Notes: generated by a model from the letters alone, not told the origin. Counted from the first letter of the stretch, positions 1 through 8,591 are shown. The stretch is DNA of 21,718 nucleotides from JAAFGT01 sp041485165 (GCA_041485165.1 JBGPJC010000069.1:1-21718); one strand, 5' to 3'. Numbers and translations are program-made.

Positions 1-539
1 ACGTGATCACCCTGAGCGAGGTGCGCGAGCTGGGCGCTTTCCAGCAGCTTGCCGGAGCCCCGCGGACGGACGATGCCGCGCTTCTGCGCCAGCTCATCGA
101 GCAGTGGATCGTCGCCAATGACGCCGCGGCGGCGCGATTCCGGCAGCCCAGCGAGGCCAGCATCGACAAAGATATCGCCGAGCTGGAGGCCAGTTTCCCC
201 AGCCGGCAGGCCTATCTCGCCCGCCTGGGTGAGCTGGCGCTCTCGGAGAAAGCTGTCCGGCGCCTGATGCTGCGGCGCGTCTACCTGTCGCATTACCTGG
301 AGTACAAATTCCGGCCCGCGGTGCAGGTGGACCCCGCCGACATCGAGGGTTATTACGGCGAAGACTTTACTCGAGATCTTCGCGCGCGCAAGCAGCCCGT
401 GCCGGCGCTCGAGGAAGTGAGCGAGCAAATCCGCGAGCTGCTGGTCGAGCGGGAGATCAGCCGCCGCGCGGCGGAGTGGCTGGAGCAGACTCGCGCGCAG
501 ATCCGTGTCGAGTTCCCCGAGCAGGAGACCGGCAAATGA
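1..539 (+). CDS. SurA-like periplasmic chaperone, C-terminal part (5' end cut by window)
   Basis: The reading frame is open from the left edge and ends in TGA at 537-539. The first visible residues (VITLSEVREL) resemble the segment just after the signal peptide in SurA/PpiD-type proteins ('VNGEVITLSEV...'), so the true start lies outside the window. The remaining ~178 residues are helical and charged, like the SurA N-terminal chaperone domain, with a C-terminal helix rich in E and R (EEVSEQIRELLVEREISRRAAEWL) seen in this family. No parvulin (PPIase) domain lies in the visible part, so this is probably a chaperone-only protein that escorts outer-membrane proteins through the periplasm. Its stop codon overlaps the start of the tamB homologue (ATGA), so the two are translationally coupled. 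Family-level assignment is fairly secure; catalytic activity is not indicated. Confidence 0.7.
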   Translation, partial: VITLSEVRELGAFQQLAGAPRTDDAALLRQLIEQWIVANDAAAARFRQPSEASIDKDIAELEASFPSRQAYLARLGELALSEKAVRRLMLRRVYLSHYLEYKFRPAVQVDPADIEGYYGEDFTRDLRARKQPVPALEEVSEQIRELLVEREISRRAAEWLEQTRAQIRVEFPEQETGK

Positions 540-3500
540 CCACGCGCCTCAAGCGCTGGTTCAAGCGTTGCGCCCTGGCGGCGCTGCTGCTGGCCGGGCT
601 GGTGCTGTTTCTGGTGGAGAGCGGCCTGGCCGGGCGGTGGATGCGCCGCGTGGTGATCGCCCAGATCGAGCGGATGACCGGCGGCAGCGTCGAGGTGCGC
701 GAGTTCCGCTTCCACGCCTGGACGCTGCGCGCCGAGCTGACCGATCTGACCATCCACGGGCGCGAGACGTCCGCCAATCCTCCATTCTTCCACGCCGAGT
801 ACGTGCTCCTGGATGTTCGCGTGGTCTCGTTCTTCGGCCGGCGCATCGCCCTCGACGAGCTGCGCGTGGACAAGCCTGCCGTCCACGTGCGCGTTGATCA
901 CGGCGGGCACTCCAATTTTCCCCTGCCGCAGACGCCCAGTGCGACGGGGAAGCCGCTGAGCCAGCAATTGTTCGACCTGGCCATCCGAAAATTCGAAGTG
1001 AACCAGGGCGTGGCTTTCTGGAACGACCAGCGCGTGCCCCTCGAGGTGCAAGGCGGAGCGATGCACTTCGTCACCGCCTTCGACGCTCCGGCGCCGGGCC
1101 GGGAAACCTATCGCGGCGCTCTGGATTGGAAGCGCCTCACGCTGCGTGAGGGCCGCTTGCCGCCATTTCACTCCGACCTGTCCGCCAAGTTCGCGCTGGG
1201 CCACGATCGTTTTGATCTCGAAGAGCTTTCCTGGAAGTTACCGGCATCCGAGCTGCATCTCTCCGCGACGCTGGCAAGTTTTGCGCGCCCCGACTGGACT
1301 TTCCGCTATCACGGCCGGGTCGGTTTCGAAGACATCCACATTTTGTTGCGGCAAGAGGGCATGCCGGGCGGCGAAGCGGAGTTCACCGGAGAAGGGGAAT
1401 ACACCGGCGGCAAGGTTGCGGCACACGGAAGTTATGCAGCGCACAACATCGTGATGCCGTACCGCTGGTTCCATACTGCGGGGATCGAGAGCCAAGGCAC
1501 CTACCAGGTGGCCGGCAATCGTCTGGTAGTACCTGATTTCCAGGCGAGCGCCCTGGGCGGCGGGATGGCGGGCCGCGTGGAAATGGAGTTCGCCGGCTTG
1601 CGTTTTCGCGCCGAGACGCACGCCCAAGGCATGCGCCTGGCGCAGATCCTCGCGGCGCTCGACCACCCCAGTTTCTCCGTCACCCCGCTGCATTGGGACA
1701 GCCTGGTGGCCATCGACTCGGTGACTACATGGGAAGGTGCATTCCGTCACCTCGACATCCGCGGTGTCACCGTGTGGACCCCGCCGGCGGACACCTCACC
1801 CGGCGTAATCCCCGCGTCCGGGCACTTCGACGTCCACTATTCCCGCGACACGGCTGGTGCGGATTTGCCCCACGGATGGATTTCTACCCCGACCAGCCGC
1901 GTGGAGGTGGATGGGCGTCTCGGCGCCGACGATTCCTCTCTGGCGGCGCATATCACTTTTTCGGATCTGCTTCTTTGGGACGATTTCATCAATCACTTGC
2001 GCGGCCGCAATGCTACACCGCGGCGAATTGGCGGCCGCGGGGAATGGCGCGGCACGATGACCGGTCCGCTGGCCCTGGCGGCGTTCGATGGACACTTTCG
2101 AGTCGAGAACGCGGCCTACGACCAGCTTTTCTGGGACCTGGCCGAGGGCGACCTCAGCTATTCGCACGACCATCTGCGCTTGACGCATGCCCGGCTGCGC
2201 CGCGGCGCCTCGACGGCCACGCTCAGTCTGATGCTGGCGCAATCCGACTGGGAATTCCGCGCGGAGAGCGAATGGGATCTGGACGTGCGCCTGGTGCACA
2301 CCGACACCGACGGCCTGCAGAGTCTCTTCGGCACGTCGTATCCGGCGCGCGGCACGCTGAGCGGTGAGTTCCGGGGTCACGGCACGCGCGACGAGCCACA
2401 ACTCTCTTCCACTTTCGAGCTCGAAGACCTGCTGCTGCGCCGCATGCACTTCGCTGGCGCGCGGGGGAGTCTGGAATGGAATGGCGCAGAGGTGACGCTC
2501 TCCCTTGCGGAGATCCGCAAGGGTAAAGGGCGTGCGTCGGGGAGTTTCCACCTGGTCCAGGCGGAGGAACAGACGGTGTCCTTTGACTTCCAGGGCGGCG
2601 GCTTCGCCGTCGAGGACCTGGAACCTTTGCGCAACGAGCGCCTGCCTTTGGCTGGGACGCTGAGCTTCTCCCTCCGCGGGAGCGGTCCGCTGCGCGCCCC
2701 GCAGGCGGAGGGCACACTGGAGCTGCACCGCTTTGGAGTTGGCGGAGAAGTGCTAGGGGATTTCAATGCCAGGTTGCGCTCGGACGGCGCCAGCCTGCGC
2801 ATAGATGCCACTTCGGCAATGGGGACAGGCAAGCTCGATGGGCATATGGATATTGCGCTGGCGGGAAACTATCCGTTCCAGGGAGAGCTGTCCGTCGAGG
2901 ATGTGGACCTCGACCCGTTCCTGCAGACGGCCTTGCGGTTGCGCGCGCTGACCGGCCACAGCCACGTGACCGGCCTATTCCGCGTGAGCGGCGCGCTGGG
3001 CGAGACGGGCTCGATCAATGTCGAGGCGGACGTCTCGCAGATCAGCCTCGACTACGAATACGTCAAGCTGCACAACGTAGGCCCGCTGCGGCTCTCCTAC
3101 CGCGCCGACGAGGTGCGCATCACCTCCGCGCACCTGGAAGGCCCGGACACCGACCTGAACCTGAGCGGTTATGCGCGCTTCGCGCGCGACCGCCAGCTCG
3201 CCCTGCAGGTCGCCGGCCGGATCAACCTGCGCCTGCTCGCCGGTCTCTTGCCCGACCTCGACGCGCGCGGCGCCGCCGAAGTGAATGCCGGAATTGCCGG
3301 GACTTCCCTGCGCCCGCGAATCACCGGGCGCCTCCGCCTGGAGAACGCGGCGGCGAATTACGGCGATTTCCCTGCCGGGCTGAGCAACGTGAACGGAGAG
3401 TTCGTCTTCGATGCCAGCCGCATGGTGTTTGAAAATGTGGCCGCGGAGGCGGGCGGGGGGAGCTTGTTGCTGGGAGGCAGCGTTTCCTATGGCGATGGCG

Positions 3501-4480
3501 CGCTCCGCTACGACCTCAACGCCCGCGCCACCCACGTGCGCATCCGCTACCCGGAGGGGATGAGCTGGCTCGCCGGCGGAAACCTGCGCCTGCGTGGCAC
3601 GTCGAGTGGGGCGCTGCTCTCCGGGCGGGTGGTCGTCGAGCGCCTGCTGATGATCGAGGGGCTTGACCTCTCTTCGATGATGGGCAAATCAAACGCCTCG
3701 ACGCGGGGGGCGGGGAGCACCTCGGGGTTTCTGCGCAACCTGCAGTTCGAAATCGAAGCCGTCTCCAGCCCCGGCGCGCGGGTCGAATGGGCCGCGGCGC
3801 GGTTTGAAAGCGAGGCCAGCCTGCGCATCCGCGGCACCGCCGAACATCCCATTCTGCTCGGACACGTCCACCTGCTCAGCGGGGAGCTGAATTTCCGCGG
3901 CAACCGCTTCCAGTTGAGCCGCGGTGACATGAACTTCTCCAACCCTTTCCGCCTGGATCCGGTGATTGATCTGGAGGCCACCACCAACGTTCAGCAGTAT
4001 CAGATTTCCATCCAGCTTTCCGGAGCCGCCAGCCGGCTGGCGCTCAGCTACCGCTCCGATCCTCCGCTGCCCTCGACCGACATCATCACCCTGCTGGCCC
4101 TGGGCCGCACCGGCGAGGAGAGCAGCCTGCGGTCATCGGGCAGCGGCGCGGGGACGGACCTGGGGGCCCAGGCGCTCTTGTCGGAAGCCATTTCCAGCCA
4201 GGTCGGCGGGCGGATCGAGCGGCTGTTCGGCGTTAGCCGCTTCCGTGTGGACCCCACATTTTCCGGTGCAGAAGTGGGCCAGAACGCCACCGCGCGGGTT
4301 ACCATCGAGCAGCGCATCACGCGCGACCTCACCGTCTCCTACGTCACCAACGTCACTTCCACGCAAAAACAGATTTTCCAGTTTGAATACAACGTCACCC
4401 GCAAGATTTCCATCCTCGCCCTGCGGGACGAAAACGGGACCTTCGGCCTGGACATCCGCTTCCAAAAACGGTTCAAGTAG
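536..4480 (+). CDS. tamB: Translocation/assembly module protein TamB (DUF490 family)
   Basis: The 1314-residue protein is close to E. coli TamB in length (about 1260). Residues ~11-28 form one N-terminal membrane anchor preceded by basic residues (MTTRLKRWFKR). A very long beta-rich, AsmA-like body follows, built from repeating amphipathic strands (e.g. 'GELSVEDVDLDPF'). The C-terminal DUF490 hallmark begins around residue 1100: 'SGELNFRGNRFQLSRGDMNF', then 'LDPVIDLEATT', and 'PPLPSTDIITLLALGRTG' near residue 1176; the protein ends in a strand-rich tail. TamB proteins span the periplasm and are thought to carry lipids, or to help assemble outer-membrane proteins, together with a TamA/BamA-type barrel; that barrel gene is not in this window. 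The start at 536 was chosen because its ATG overlaps the upstream stop and directly precedes the membrane anchor. The convergent gene ends only 15 bp downstream. Confidence 0.93.
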   Translation: MTTRLKRWFKRCALAALLLAGLVLFLVESGLAGRWMRRVVIAQIERMTGGSVEVREFRFHAWTLRAELTDLTIHGRETSANPPFFHAEYVLLDVRVVSFFGRRIALDELRVDKPAVHVRVDHGGHSNFPLPQTPSATGKPLSQQLFDLAIRKFEVNQGVAFWNDQRVPLEVQGGAMHFVTAFDAPAPGRETYRGALDWKRLTLREGRLPPFHSDLSAKFALGHDRFDLEELSWKLPASELHLSATLASFARPDWTFRYHGRVGFEDIHILLRQEGMPGGEAEFTGEGEYTGGKVAAHGSYAAHNIVMPYRWFHTAGIESQGTYQVAGNRLVVPDFQASALGGGMAGRVEMEFAGLRFRAETHAQGMRLAQILAALDHPSFSVTPLHWDSLVAIDSVTTWEGAFRHLDIRGVTVWTPPADTSPGVIPASGHFDVHYSRDTAGADLPHGWISTPTSRVEVDGRLGADDSSLAAHITFSDLLLWDDFINHLRGRNATPRRIGGRGEWRGTMTGPLALAAFDGHFRVENAAYDQLFWDLAEGDLSYSHDHLRLTHARLRRGASTATLSLMLAQSDWEFRAESEWDLDVRLVHTDTDGLQSLFGTSYPARGTLSGEFRGHGTRDEPQLSSTFELEDLLLRRMHFAGARGSLEWNGAEVTLSLAEIRKGKGRASGSFHLVQAEEQTVSFDFQGGGFAVEDLEPLRNERLPLAGTLSFSLRGSGPLRAPQAEGTLELHRFGVGGEVLGDFNARLRSDGASLRIDATSAMGTGKLDGHMDIALAGNYPFQGELSVEDVDLDPFLQTALRLRALTGHSHVTGLFRVSGALGETGSINVEADVSQISLDYEYVKLHNVGPLRLSYRADEVRITSAHLEGPDTDLNLSGYARFARDRQLALQVAGRINLRLLAGLLPDLDARGAAEVNAGIAGTSLRPRITGRLRLENAAANYGDFPAGLSNVNGEFVFDASRMVFENVAAEAGGGSLLLGGSVSYGDGALRYDLNARATHVRIRYPEGMSWLAGGNLRLRGTSSGALLSGRVVVERLLMIEGLDLSSMMGKSNASTRGAGSTSGFLRNLQFEIEAVSSPGARVEWAAARFESEASLRIRGTAEHPILLGHVHLLSGELNFRGNRFQLSRGDMNFSNPFRLDPVIDLEATTNVQQYQISIQLSGAASRLALSYRSDPPLPSTDIITLLALGRTGEESSLRSSGSGAGTDLGAQALLSEAISSQVGGRIERLFGVSRFRVDPTFSGAEVGQNATARVTIEQRITRDLTVSYVTNVTSTQKQIFQFEYNVTRKISILALRDENGTFGLDIRFQKRFK

Positions 4481-4495
4481 CGCCCGGCGCAGTCT

Positions 4496-5056
4496 CTACT
4501 GCTTGGACGTGGAATCGAGCGTGGGCTTGAGCTCTGGATAGTCGGTCACCATCTCCTCGAGGGCCTGGCGAAATGCCCGGGTAGTCCAGCGGATGGAGAC
4601 GCGCGAGGCTTCCTGAGTGATGGAGGGCATGGATTGCGCCATTTTGCGGCCAGCCGGTGATTCGTAGAACTCGATCATCGCGGCGATATCTTCATCGTTG
4701 AAGAATTTGTCGTAGATCGGGACCATCTGGTCGAGGAAGTCCTTGGAAGCCAGCCGCGCGCCCAGCTTCCGCAACAGCGCCGCGGTCATCTTGCGCGCGT
4801 GTTCGTCGCTGGGGGGATAGCGCTTGTCCATCGCTGCTTGGATGGATTGCAGGATTTGCGGAATGGCTGCGGTGACGTTCTCCCCGCCGCTCACCTTCAT
4901 CAGCCGGCGGATGGCCGCTTCCTTCACTGGAGCAATGATGATCGGGGGATCCGGGGCGTTCCCGTCCTGCGGCGCGCCTTCCGAGCCCGCCGGCAGAGCG
5001 AAGAACAGGGCACAGAGAAGAGTGAGAACCAGCGACAGAGTGACGCGGCGGTTCAT
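4496..5056 (-). CDS. Secreted DUF2059 domain protein
   Basis: The protein has 186 residues with a clear signal peptide (MNRRVTLSLVLTLLCALFFALPAGS, then EGAPQDG). The mature part is helical and carries the DUF2059 pattern: 'KDFLDQMVPIYDKFFNDEDIAAMIEF' followed by 'YESPAGRKMAQSMP', the usual 'F...EL..l..FY.SP.G.k' signature. Family members are periplasmic or exported and have no assigned reaction. The start at 5056 is preferred over ATGs at 5062 and 5110 because AGGAGG lies 7 nt upstream of it, while 5062 sits only 1 nt after it. The gene is convergent with tamB and divergent from the kynureninase-like gene. A TATAAT box lies about 45 bp upstream of the start. Confidence 0.82.
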   Translation of the reverse strand: MNRRVTLSLVLTLLCALFFALPAGSEGAPQDGNAPDPPIIIAPVKEAAIRRLMKVSGGENVTAAIPQILQSIQAAMDKRYPPSDEHARKMTAALLRKLGARLASKDFLDQMVPIYDKFFNDEDIAAMIEFYESPAGRKMAQSMPSITQEASRVSIRWTTRAFRQALEEMVTDYPELKPTLDSTSKQ

Positions 5057-5101
5057 GCGCATTCCTCCTGGCAACGAACCTTCCGTGCTGTGGCGGCGGG
5101 G

Positions 5102-5107
5102 ATTATA
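5102..5107 (-). promoter_or_regulatory. Candidate -10 box for the DUF2059 gene
   Basis: The minus strand reads TGTATAAT here, a consensus TATAAT, placing transcription start near 5094 and leaving a leader of about 38 nt that contains the AGGAGG. No good -35 hexamer is visible at 16-18 bp spacing, so this remains a candidate. Confidence 0.4.
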
Positions 5108-5240
5108 CATCTCCCGTCCGAGAAGGCCAGCGGCAAGAAGCCGGCAGGAGGGTTCCCCGCGGCGGGGAGATTTTGCCGCGGCCGTGACGGTGTGCTAGCT
5201 TAGCTGGACTGGCTCGCGGGCAAGCCCTCAAGGAGCGGTG

Positions 5241-6416
5241 GTGGACGACTTACTCAAGTGGCGCAGCGAATTTCCCATATTGGAAACCTCCACCTACCTG
5301 ATCAGCAATTCGCTTGGCGCCATGCCTCGCGCGGTAAAAGACCGCATGCGCGACTACGCCGAGATCTGGGCCACGCGCGGCGTCTCCGCATGGGAAGAGG
5401 CGTGGTGGGGCATGCCTACGGACGTGGGCAACAAGATTGCCCGGTTGATTGGCGCCGGGCCCGGCGAGGTTTCCGTCCACCAGAACGTCACCCTGACCCA
5501 GGCCATGATCACCTCCTGCTTCGATTTCCGCGGGCCACGCAATAAGGTGGTGATGGTGGACCTGGAGTTTCCGTCGATCCTCTACTACTACCTCGAGCAA
5601 CGCCGCCACGGCGCGCAGGTGGAAGTGGTGGCGAGCGAAGACGGGATCCACGCCCCGCTGGAGCGCATCCTCGCCGCCATTGACGAGCGCACCCTGCTGG
5701 TGCCCATCTCGCTGGTGCTGTTCCGCAGCGCGGCGATCGTTAATGCGCGGGCCATTGTCGAGAAGGCGCACCGCGTCGGCGCGCACGTGATCCTTGACGT
5801 GTTTCAGGCCGCGGGCACGATCCCGGTAGACGTTCGCGCGCTCGGCGTGGATTTTGCCGTGGGAGGAGTCCTCAAGTGGCTGTGCGGCGGCCCGGGTGTT
5901 GGTTACCTCTACGTGCGGTCGGACCTGCAGAAAAAGCTCGAGCCCACTCTGACTGGCTGGTTTGCACACCGCCGGCCATTCGCCTTCGAGGCCAAGGCCA
6001 TCGAGCGCACCGAAAGCGACCTCCGCTTTCTCACCGGCACCACGCAGATCCCGGCGCTCTACGCCTGCCAGCCCGGCCTGGAGATCCTGGCCGTGGCCGG
6101 CGTCGAGCGCATCCGGGAAAAGTCGCGGCGGCAGACTGCGCGCCTGATCGAAGGCGCCCGATCGCGCGGCTGGAAAGTGAATACGCCGCTCGATCCCGAG
6201 GCGCGCGCAGGCACGGTCTCCGTAAACTGCCCGCACGCCGAAGAAGTCACTCGCGAGCTGCTGGCGCGCAAAATCATGGTGGACTACCGCCCCGGGGCGG
6301 GCGTCCGTCTCTCGCCGCACTTTTATAATCGCGAAGACGAAATTGACTACGCTCTGGAACAGATCGGGGAAATCCTCTCCGCGCGCGCCTGGGAACAGCA
6401 CGCTGCGGCAGTCTGA
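5241..6416 (+). CDS. Kynureninase-like aminotransferase class V (PLP-dependent) enzyme
   Basis: The protein (391 residues from this start) has the fold-type I, class V layout and specific likeness to kynureninases: 'YLISNSLGAMP' at ~20-30, 'GVSAWEEAWWGMP' at ~48-60, 'VILDVFQAAG' (Asp ~186, pyridine-nitrogen contact), 'FAVGGVLKWLCGGPG' with the presumed Schiff-base Lys ~212, 'LTGWFAHRRPFAF' at ~238-250, and 'RPGAGVRLSPHFYN' with a likely carboxylate-binding Arg ~356. Kynureninase cleaves kynurenine or 3-hydroxykynurenine to (hydroxy)anthranilate and alanine. The segment equivalent to the substrate-binding Asn region reads 'FLTGTTQIPAL', so the substrate may differ. No tryptophan-degradation genes are nearby. 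AGGAG at 5231-5235 fits the GTG at 5241 (5-nt spacing) better than the in-frame GTG at 5238 (2 nt). Confidence 0.78.
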   Translation: MDDLLKWRSEFPILETSTYLISNSLGAMPRAVKDRMRDYAEIWATRGVSAWEEAWWGMPTDVGNKIARLIGAGPGEVSVHQNVTLTQAMITSCFDFRGPRNKVVMVDLEFPSILYYYLEQRRHGAQVEVVASEDGIHAPLERILAAIDERTLLVPISLVLFRSAAIVNARAIVEKAHRVGAHVILDVFQAAGTIPVDVRALGVDFAVGGVLKWLCGGPGVGYLYVRSDLQKKLEPTLTGWFAHRRPFAFEAKAIERTESDLRFLTGTTQIPALYACQPGLEILAVAGVERIREKSRRQTARLIEGARSRGWKVNTPLDPEARAGTVSVNCPHAEEVTRELLARKIMVDYRPGAGVRLSPHFYNREDEIDYALEQIGEILSARAWEQHAAAV

Positions 6417-6485
6417 AACGGTGATCTCCCTTCGCCCTGCCGTCCCTTCGCCGCCGCAGATTCACGGCGTCAGCATGGCACCCTT

Positions 6486-7187
6486 ATGACCGGCCCAAAT
6501 GGCTCGCGCGGCGAGCGGCACTCGCCTGCGCAGGATGATTTTGCAGCGCAGCGCGCCGCCATGATCGAGAGCCAGGTCCGCGCGCGGGGAGTCCGCGACC
6601 CGCGCGTGCTGGATGCCATGCTGCGCATCCCCCGCCACCTCTTCGTACCCGCCGCCCTGGCCGGCGAGGCATACACCGACCAGCCGCTCTCCATCGGTGA
6701 AGAGCAGACCATCTCCCAGCCGTTCATCGTCGCGGCGATGACCGAGGCGCTGGAGTTGGCCGGCGCGGAGCGCGTCCTGGAAATAGGTACCGGCTCCGGC
6801 TATCAGACCGCGATGCTCGCGCATCTGACGCGAGAGGTGATTTCGATCGAGATGAAATCCACGCTTGCCGCCGCGGCGCGCGAGCGCTTGGCGCGCATGG
6901 GCTTTGTGAACGTCACGGTGATTTGCGGCGACGGTTCGGCGGGGTACGCCGGACGCGCACCGTATGACGCCATCCTGGTGACAGCCGCGGCCCCGGCGGT
7001 CCCTCCGCCGCTGGTTGACCAACTGGCGGAAGGCGGACGGCTGGTCATCCCGGTGGGACCGCCGGATCAACAGGAACTGCTGCGGGTGCGCAAATCCAGC
7101 GGGCGGACGACTCGCGAGCTCCTCCATTACTGCCGCTTTGTGCCCCTGCTGGGAAGCCACGGCTGGCCGGAAGGCGAGGGCGGATGA
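6486..7187 (+). CDS. pcm: Protein-L-isoaspartate O-methyltransferase
   Basis: The 233-residue protein matches the PCMT family throughout. It has 'MIESQVRARGVRDPRVLDAM' at 26-45, 'IPRHLFVPAALAGEAYTDQP' at 48-67, the family-specific 'GEEQTISQPF' at 71-80, SAM motif I 'VLEIGTGSGYQ' at 97-107, and 'PYDAILVTAAAP' at 159-170. The enzyme methylates isoaspartyl residues arising by spontaneous damage, starting their repair to aspartate; it is cytoplasmic. The start is uncertain because no clear Shine-Dalgarno precedes the ATG at 6486; the first ~20 residues are poorly conserved and Met26 is an alternative. The stop overlaps the start of the glycosyltransferase gene (ATGA at 7184-7187), indicating coupled translation. 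Confidence 0.93.
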   Translation: MTGPNGSRGERHSPAQDDFAAQRAAMIESQVRARGVRDPRVLDAMLRIPRHLFVPAALAGEAYTDQPLSIGEEQTISQPFIVAAMTEALELAGAERVLEIGTGSGYQTAMLAHLTREVISIEMKSTLAAAARERLARMGFVNVTVICGDGSAGYAGRAPYDAILVTAAAPAVPPPLVDQLAEGGRLVIPVGPPDQQELLRVRKSSGRTTRELLHYCRFVPLLGSHGWPEGEGG

Positions 7188-7936
7188 ACGATCGCCGGCC
7201 GGAAGTCTCCATCGTCATCCCTGCGTACAACGAAGCGCGGCGCCTGCCACGGGGGCTGGAGCGCATCCGGGAGTTCCTCCAGGCGCAGCGGCTCGACGCG
7301 GAAGTAATCGTGGTGGATGACGGCTCGACCGACGCCACCGCGCAGCTCGCCGAGGAATTTCGCACCGCGCTGCCGTCGCTGCGCGTCCTGCGCAACGGCA
7401 CCAACCGCGGCAAGGGCTACAGCGTGCGGCGCGGCATGCTCGAAGCGCAGGGGAGGCTAGCGCTGTTCACGGACACCGATCTTTCCGCCCCCATCGAAGA
7501 GGCCGCCAAGCTGTTCGCCGCGTTGCAATCGTGCGAAGTGGCTTTTGGCTCGCGCGCCGTGGACCGCTCGTTGATCTCCACCCACCAGTCCAGGTTGCGC
7601 GAAATTGCCGGGATTATGTTCAACAAGCTGGTGCAGGCGGTAATCTGGCTGCCGATCGTGGACACGCAGTGCGGGTTCAAGGCCTTCGTGACCGACCGGG
7701 CACGGATCGTGTTCGAACAGCAGCGCATCGAGGGGTTCGGCTTCGACCCTGAGATTTTATTCCTAGCCGCGCGCCACGGTCTGCGCTGGGCGGAGATCCC
7801 GGTGCGCTGGGCGCACGATCCGGATACCAAAGTGCACGTATTCCGCGACAGCCTGCGCATGCTGGCCGAGCTGGCACAGATTCGCTGGAACTGGCTGTGC
7901 GGGCGATACCCGGTGCGGCATCGCCCTGGTTCCTGA
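7184..7936 (+). CDS. Family 2 glycosyltransferase (dolichyl/polyprenyl-phosphate glucosyltransferase-like)
   Basis: The 250-residue GT-A fold protein contains 'VSIVIPAYNEARRLP' at 8-22, the nucleotide-binding 'VVDDGSTD' at 43-50, 'NRGKGYSVRRGM' at 74-85, the metal-binding 'DTDLSAP' at 97-103, then 'DTQCGFKAF' at 160-168 and 'GFGFDPEILF' at 184-193. The last two motifs are typical of the Alg5/dolichyl-phosphate beta-glucosyltransferase branch of GT2. The likely reaction is sugar transfer from an NDP-sugar to a polyprenyl phosphate on the inner face of the membrane. There is no C-terminal transmembrane pair, so it would be peripheral. It overlaps pcm by 4 nt. Its stop codon TGA (7934-7936) is the first part of the palindromic promoter region that follows. 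Confidence 0.88.
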   Translation: MNDRRPEVSIVIPAYNEARRLPRGLERIREFLQAQRLDAEVIVVDDGSTDATAQLAEEFRTALPSLRVLRNGTNRGKGYSVRRGMLEAQGRLALFTDTDLSAPIEEAAKLFAALQSCEVAFGSRAVDRSLISTHQSRLREIAGIMFNKLVQAVIWLPIVDTQCGFKAFVTDRARIVFEQQRIEGFGFDPEILFLAARHGLRWAEIPVRWAHDPDTKVHVFRDSLRMLAELAQIRWNWLCGRYPVRHRPGS

Positions 7937-7988
7937 CTTTATGTCATAAAGTACTTGACAGTATGTTCTGTGGTGTTACCCTGCGCCT
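7936..7988 (+). promoter_or_regulatory. Palindromic operator and promoter of the membrane protein/regulator pair
   Basis: Positions 7936-7952 form a perfect palindrome, ACTTTATG-T-CATAAAGT. It overlaps AGTAC (7950-7954) and a consensus -35, TTGACA (7955-7960). A plausible -10, TACCCT (7977-7982), follows at 16-bp spacing. Transcription would then start at or within a base or two of the ATG at 7989, with no Shine-Dalgarno in between, so the mRNA may be leaderless. The palindrome abuts the -35, a position suited to repression, most simply by the winged-helix regulator encoded in the same operon (inference). Confidence 0.65.
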
Positions 7989-8591
7989 ATGGCTCGTCTC
8001 CAGCCGCTCCGTCAACCCGTCCCGATGGAGGTTAGCGCGTCGGAATACCTCAGCTTCATCCACGACACCATGCAGCGCGCCGGATCCTTTACCGCCGTGC
8101 CCGGCCGCGGAGGAATGCTGATGGGGCTGACCGCGCTGGCTGCGGCGGCTGTGGCTTGGCGTCAAACCACCGCGGTTCGATGGCTGGAGGTTTGGCTCGT
8201 TGCTGCCGTGCTGGGGTTCGTCATCGGAGCGGTGACCTTGACGCTCAAAGCTCGCGCCGCGCAGGTCCCTATTTTCGCCGGCCCGGGGCGCCGGTTTGCG
8301 CTGGCGATTTCACCGGCGCTGCTGGCTGGAGCGCTGCTTACCGCCGCGCTGTTTCGCGCCGGGTTCATCGCCGTACTGCCGGGGATGTGGCTGTTGCTCT
8401 ACGGCGCGGCGACAGTTTCCGGCGGCGCGAACTCGATTCCCCTGGTGCCGCGGATGGGGTTCGGCTTCCTGCTGCTCGGCGCCATCGCCCTGTTCTGTCC
8501 CCCGGTCTGGGGGGACGCCCTTCTCGCCGCGGGTTTCGGCGGGCTGCAGATCGTTTTTGGAGCAATCATCGCCAGGAGGCATGGTGGGTAA
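7989..8591 (+). CDS. Six-TM integral membrane protein of unknown function
   Basis: This 200-residue protein has about six hydrophobic segments (around 42-58, 66-86, 104-122, 124-143, 153-170 and 176-194). A soluble N-terminal stretch includes 'VSASEYLSFIHDTMQRAGSF', and the protein ends in RRHGG. I do not recognise a named family. Its gene overlaps the start of the downstream winged-helix regulator by 11 nt, an arrangement seen for HTH_34-type regulators paired with a membrane partner; the regulator may control or sense through this protein (inference). The ATG at 7989 lacks a Shine-Dalgarno but sits at the predicted transcription start. The ATG at 8025 is an alternative, also without a ribosome-binding site. 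Confidence 0.75.
   Translation: MARLQPLRQPVPMEVSASEYLSFIHDTMQRAGSFTAVPGRGGMLMGLTALAAAAVAWRQTTAVRWLEVWLVAAVLGFVIGAVTLTLKARAAQVPIFAGPGRRFALAISPALLAGALLTAALFRAGFIAVLPGMWLLLYGAATVSGGANSIPLVPRMGFGFLLLGAIALFCPPVWGDALLAAGFGGLQIVFGAIIARRHGG

Noticed and set aside
5155..5167. CCCCG-CGG-CGGGG hairpin followed by AGATTTT as a terminator
   Set aside because: The stem is only 5 bp with a 3-nt loop, and it lies between two divergent genes where no terminator is expected.
5250..6401. Long open frame on the minus strand opposite the kynureninase-like gene (383 codons)
   Set aside because: It is the mirror of a strongly supported coding frame, is rich in His, Arg, Ala and Gly as expected from antisense of GC-rich codons, has no motif and no ribosome-binding site. 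The same applies to long antisense frames under tamB (353-1204, 1796-2728, 2975-3535).
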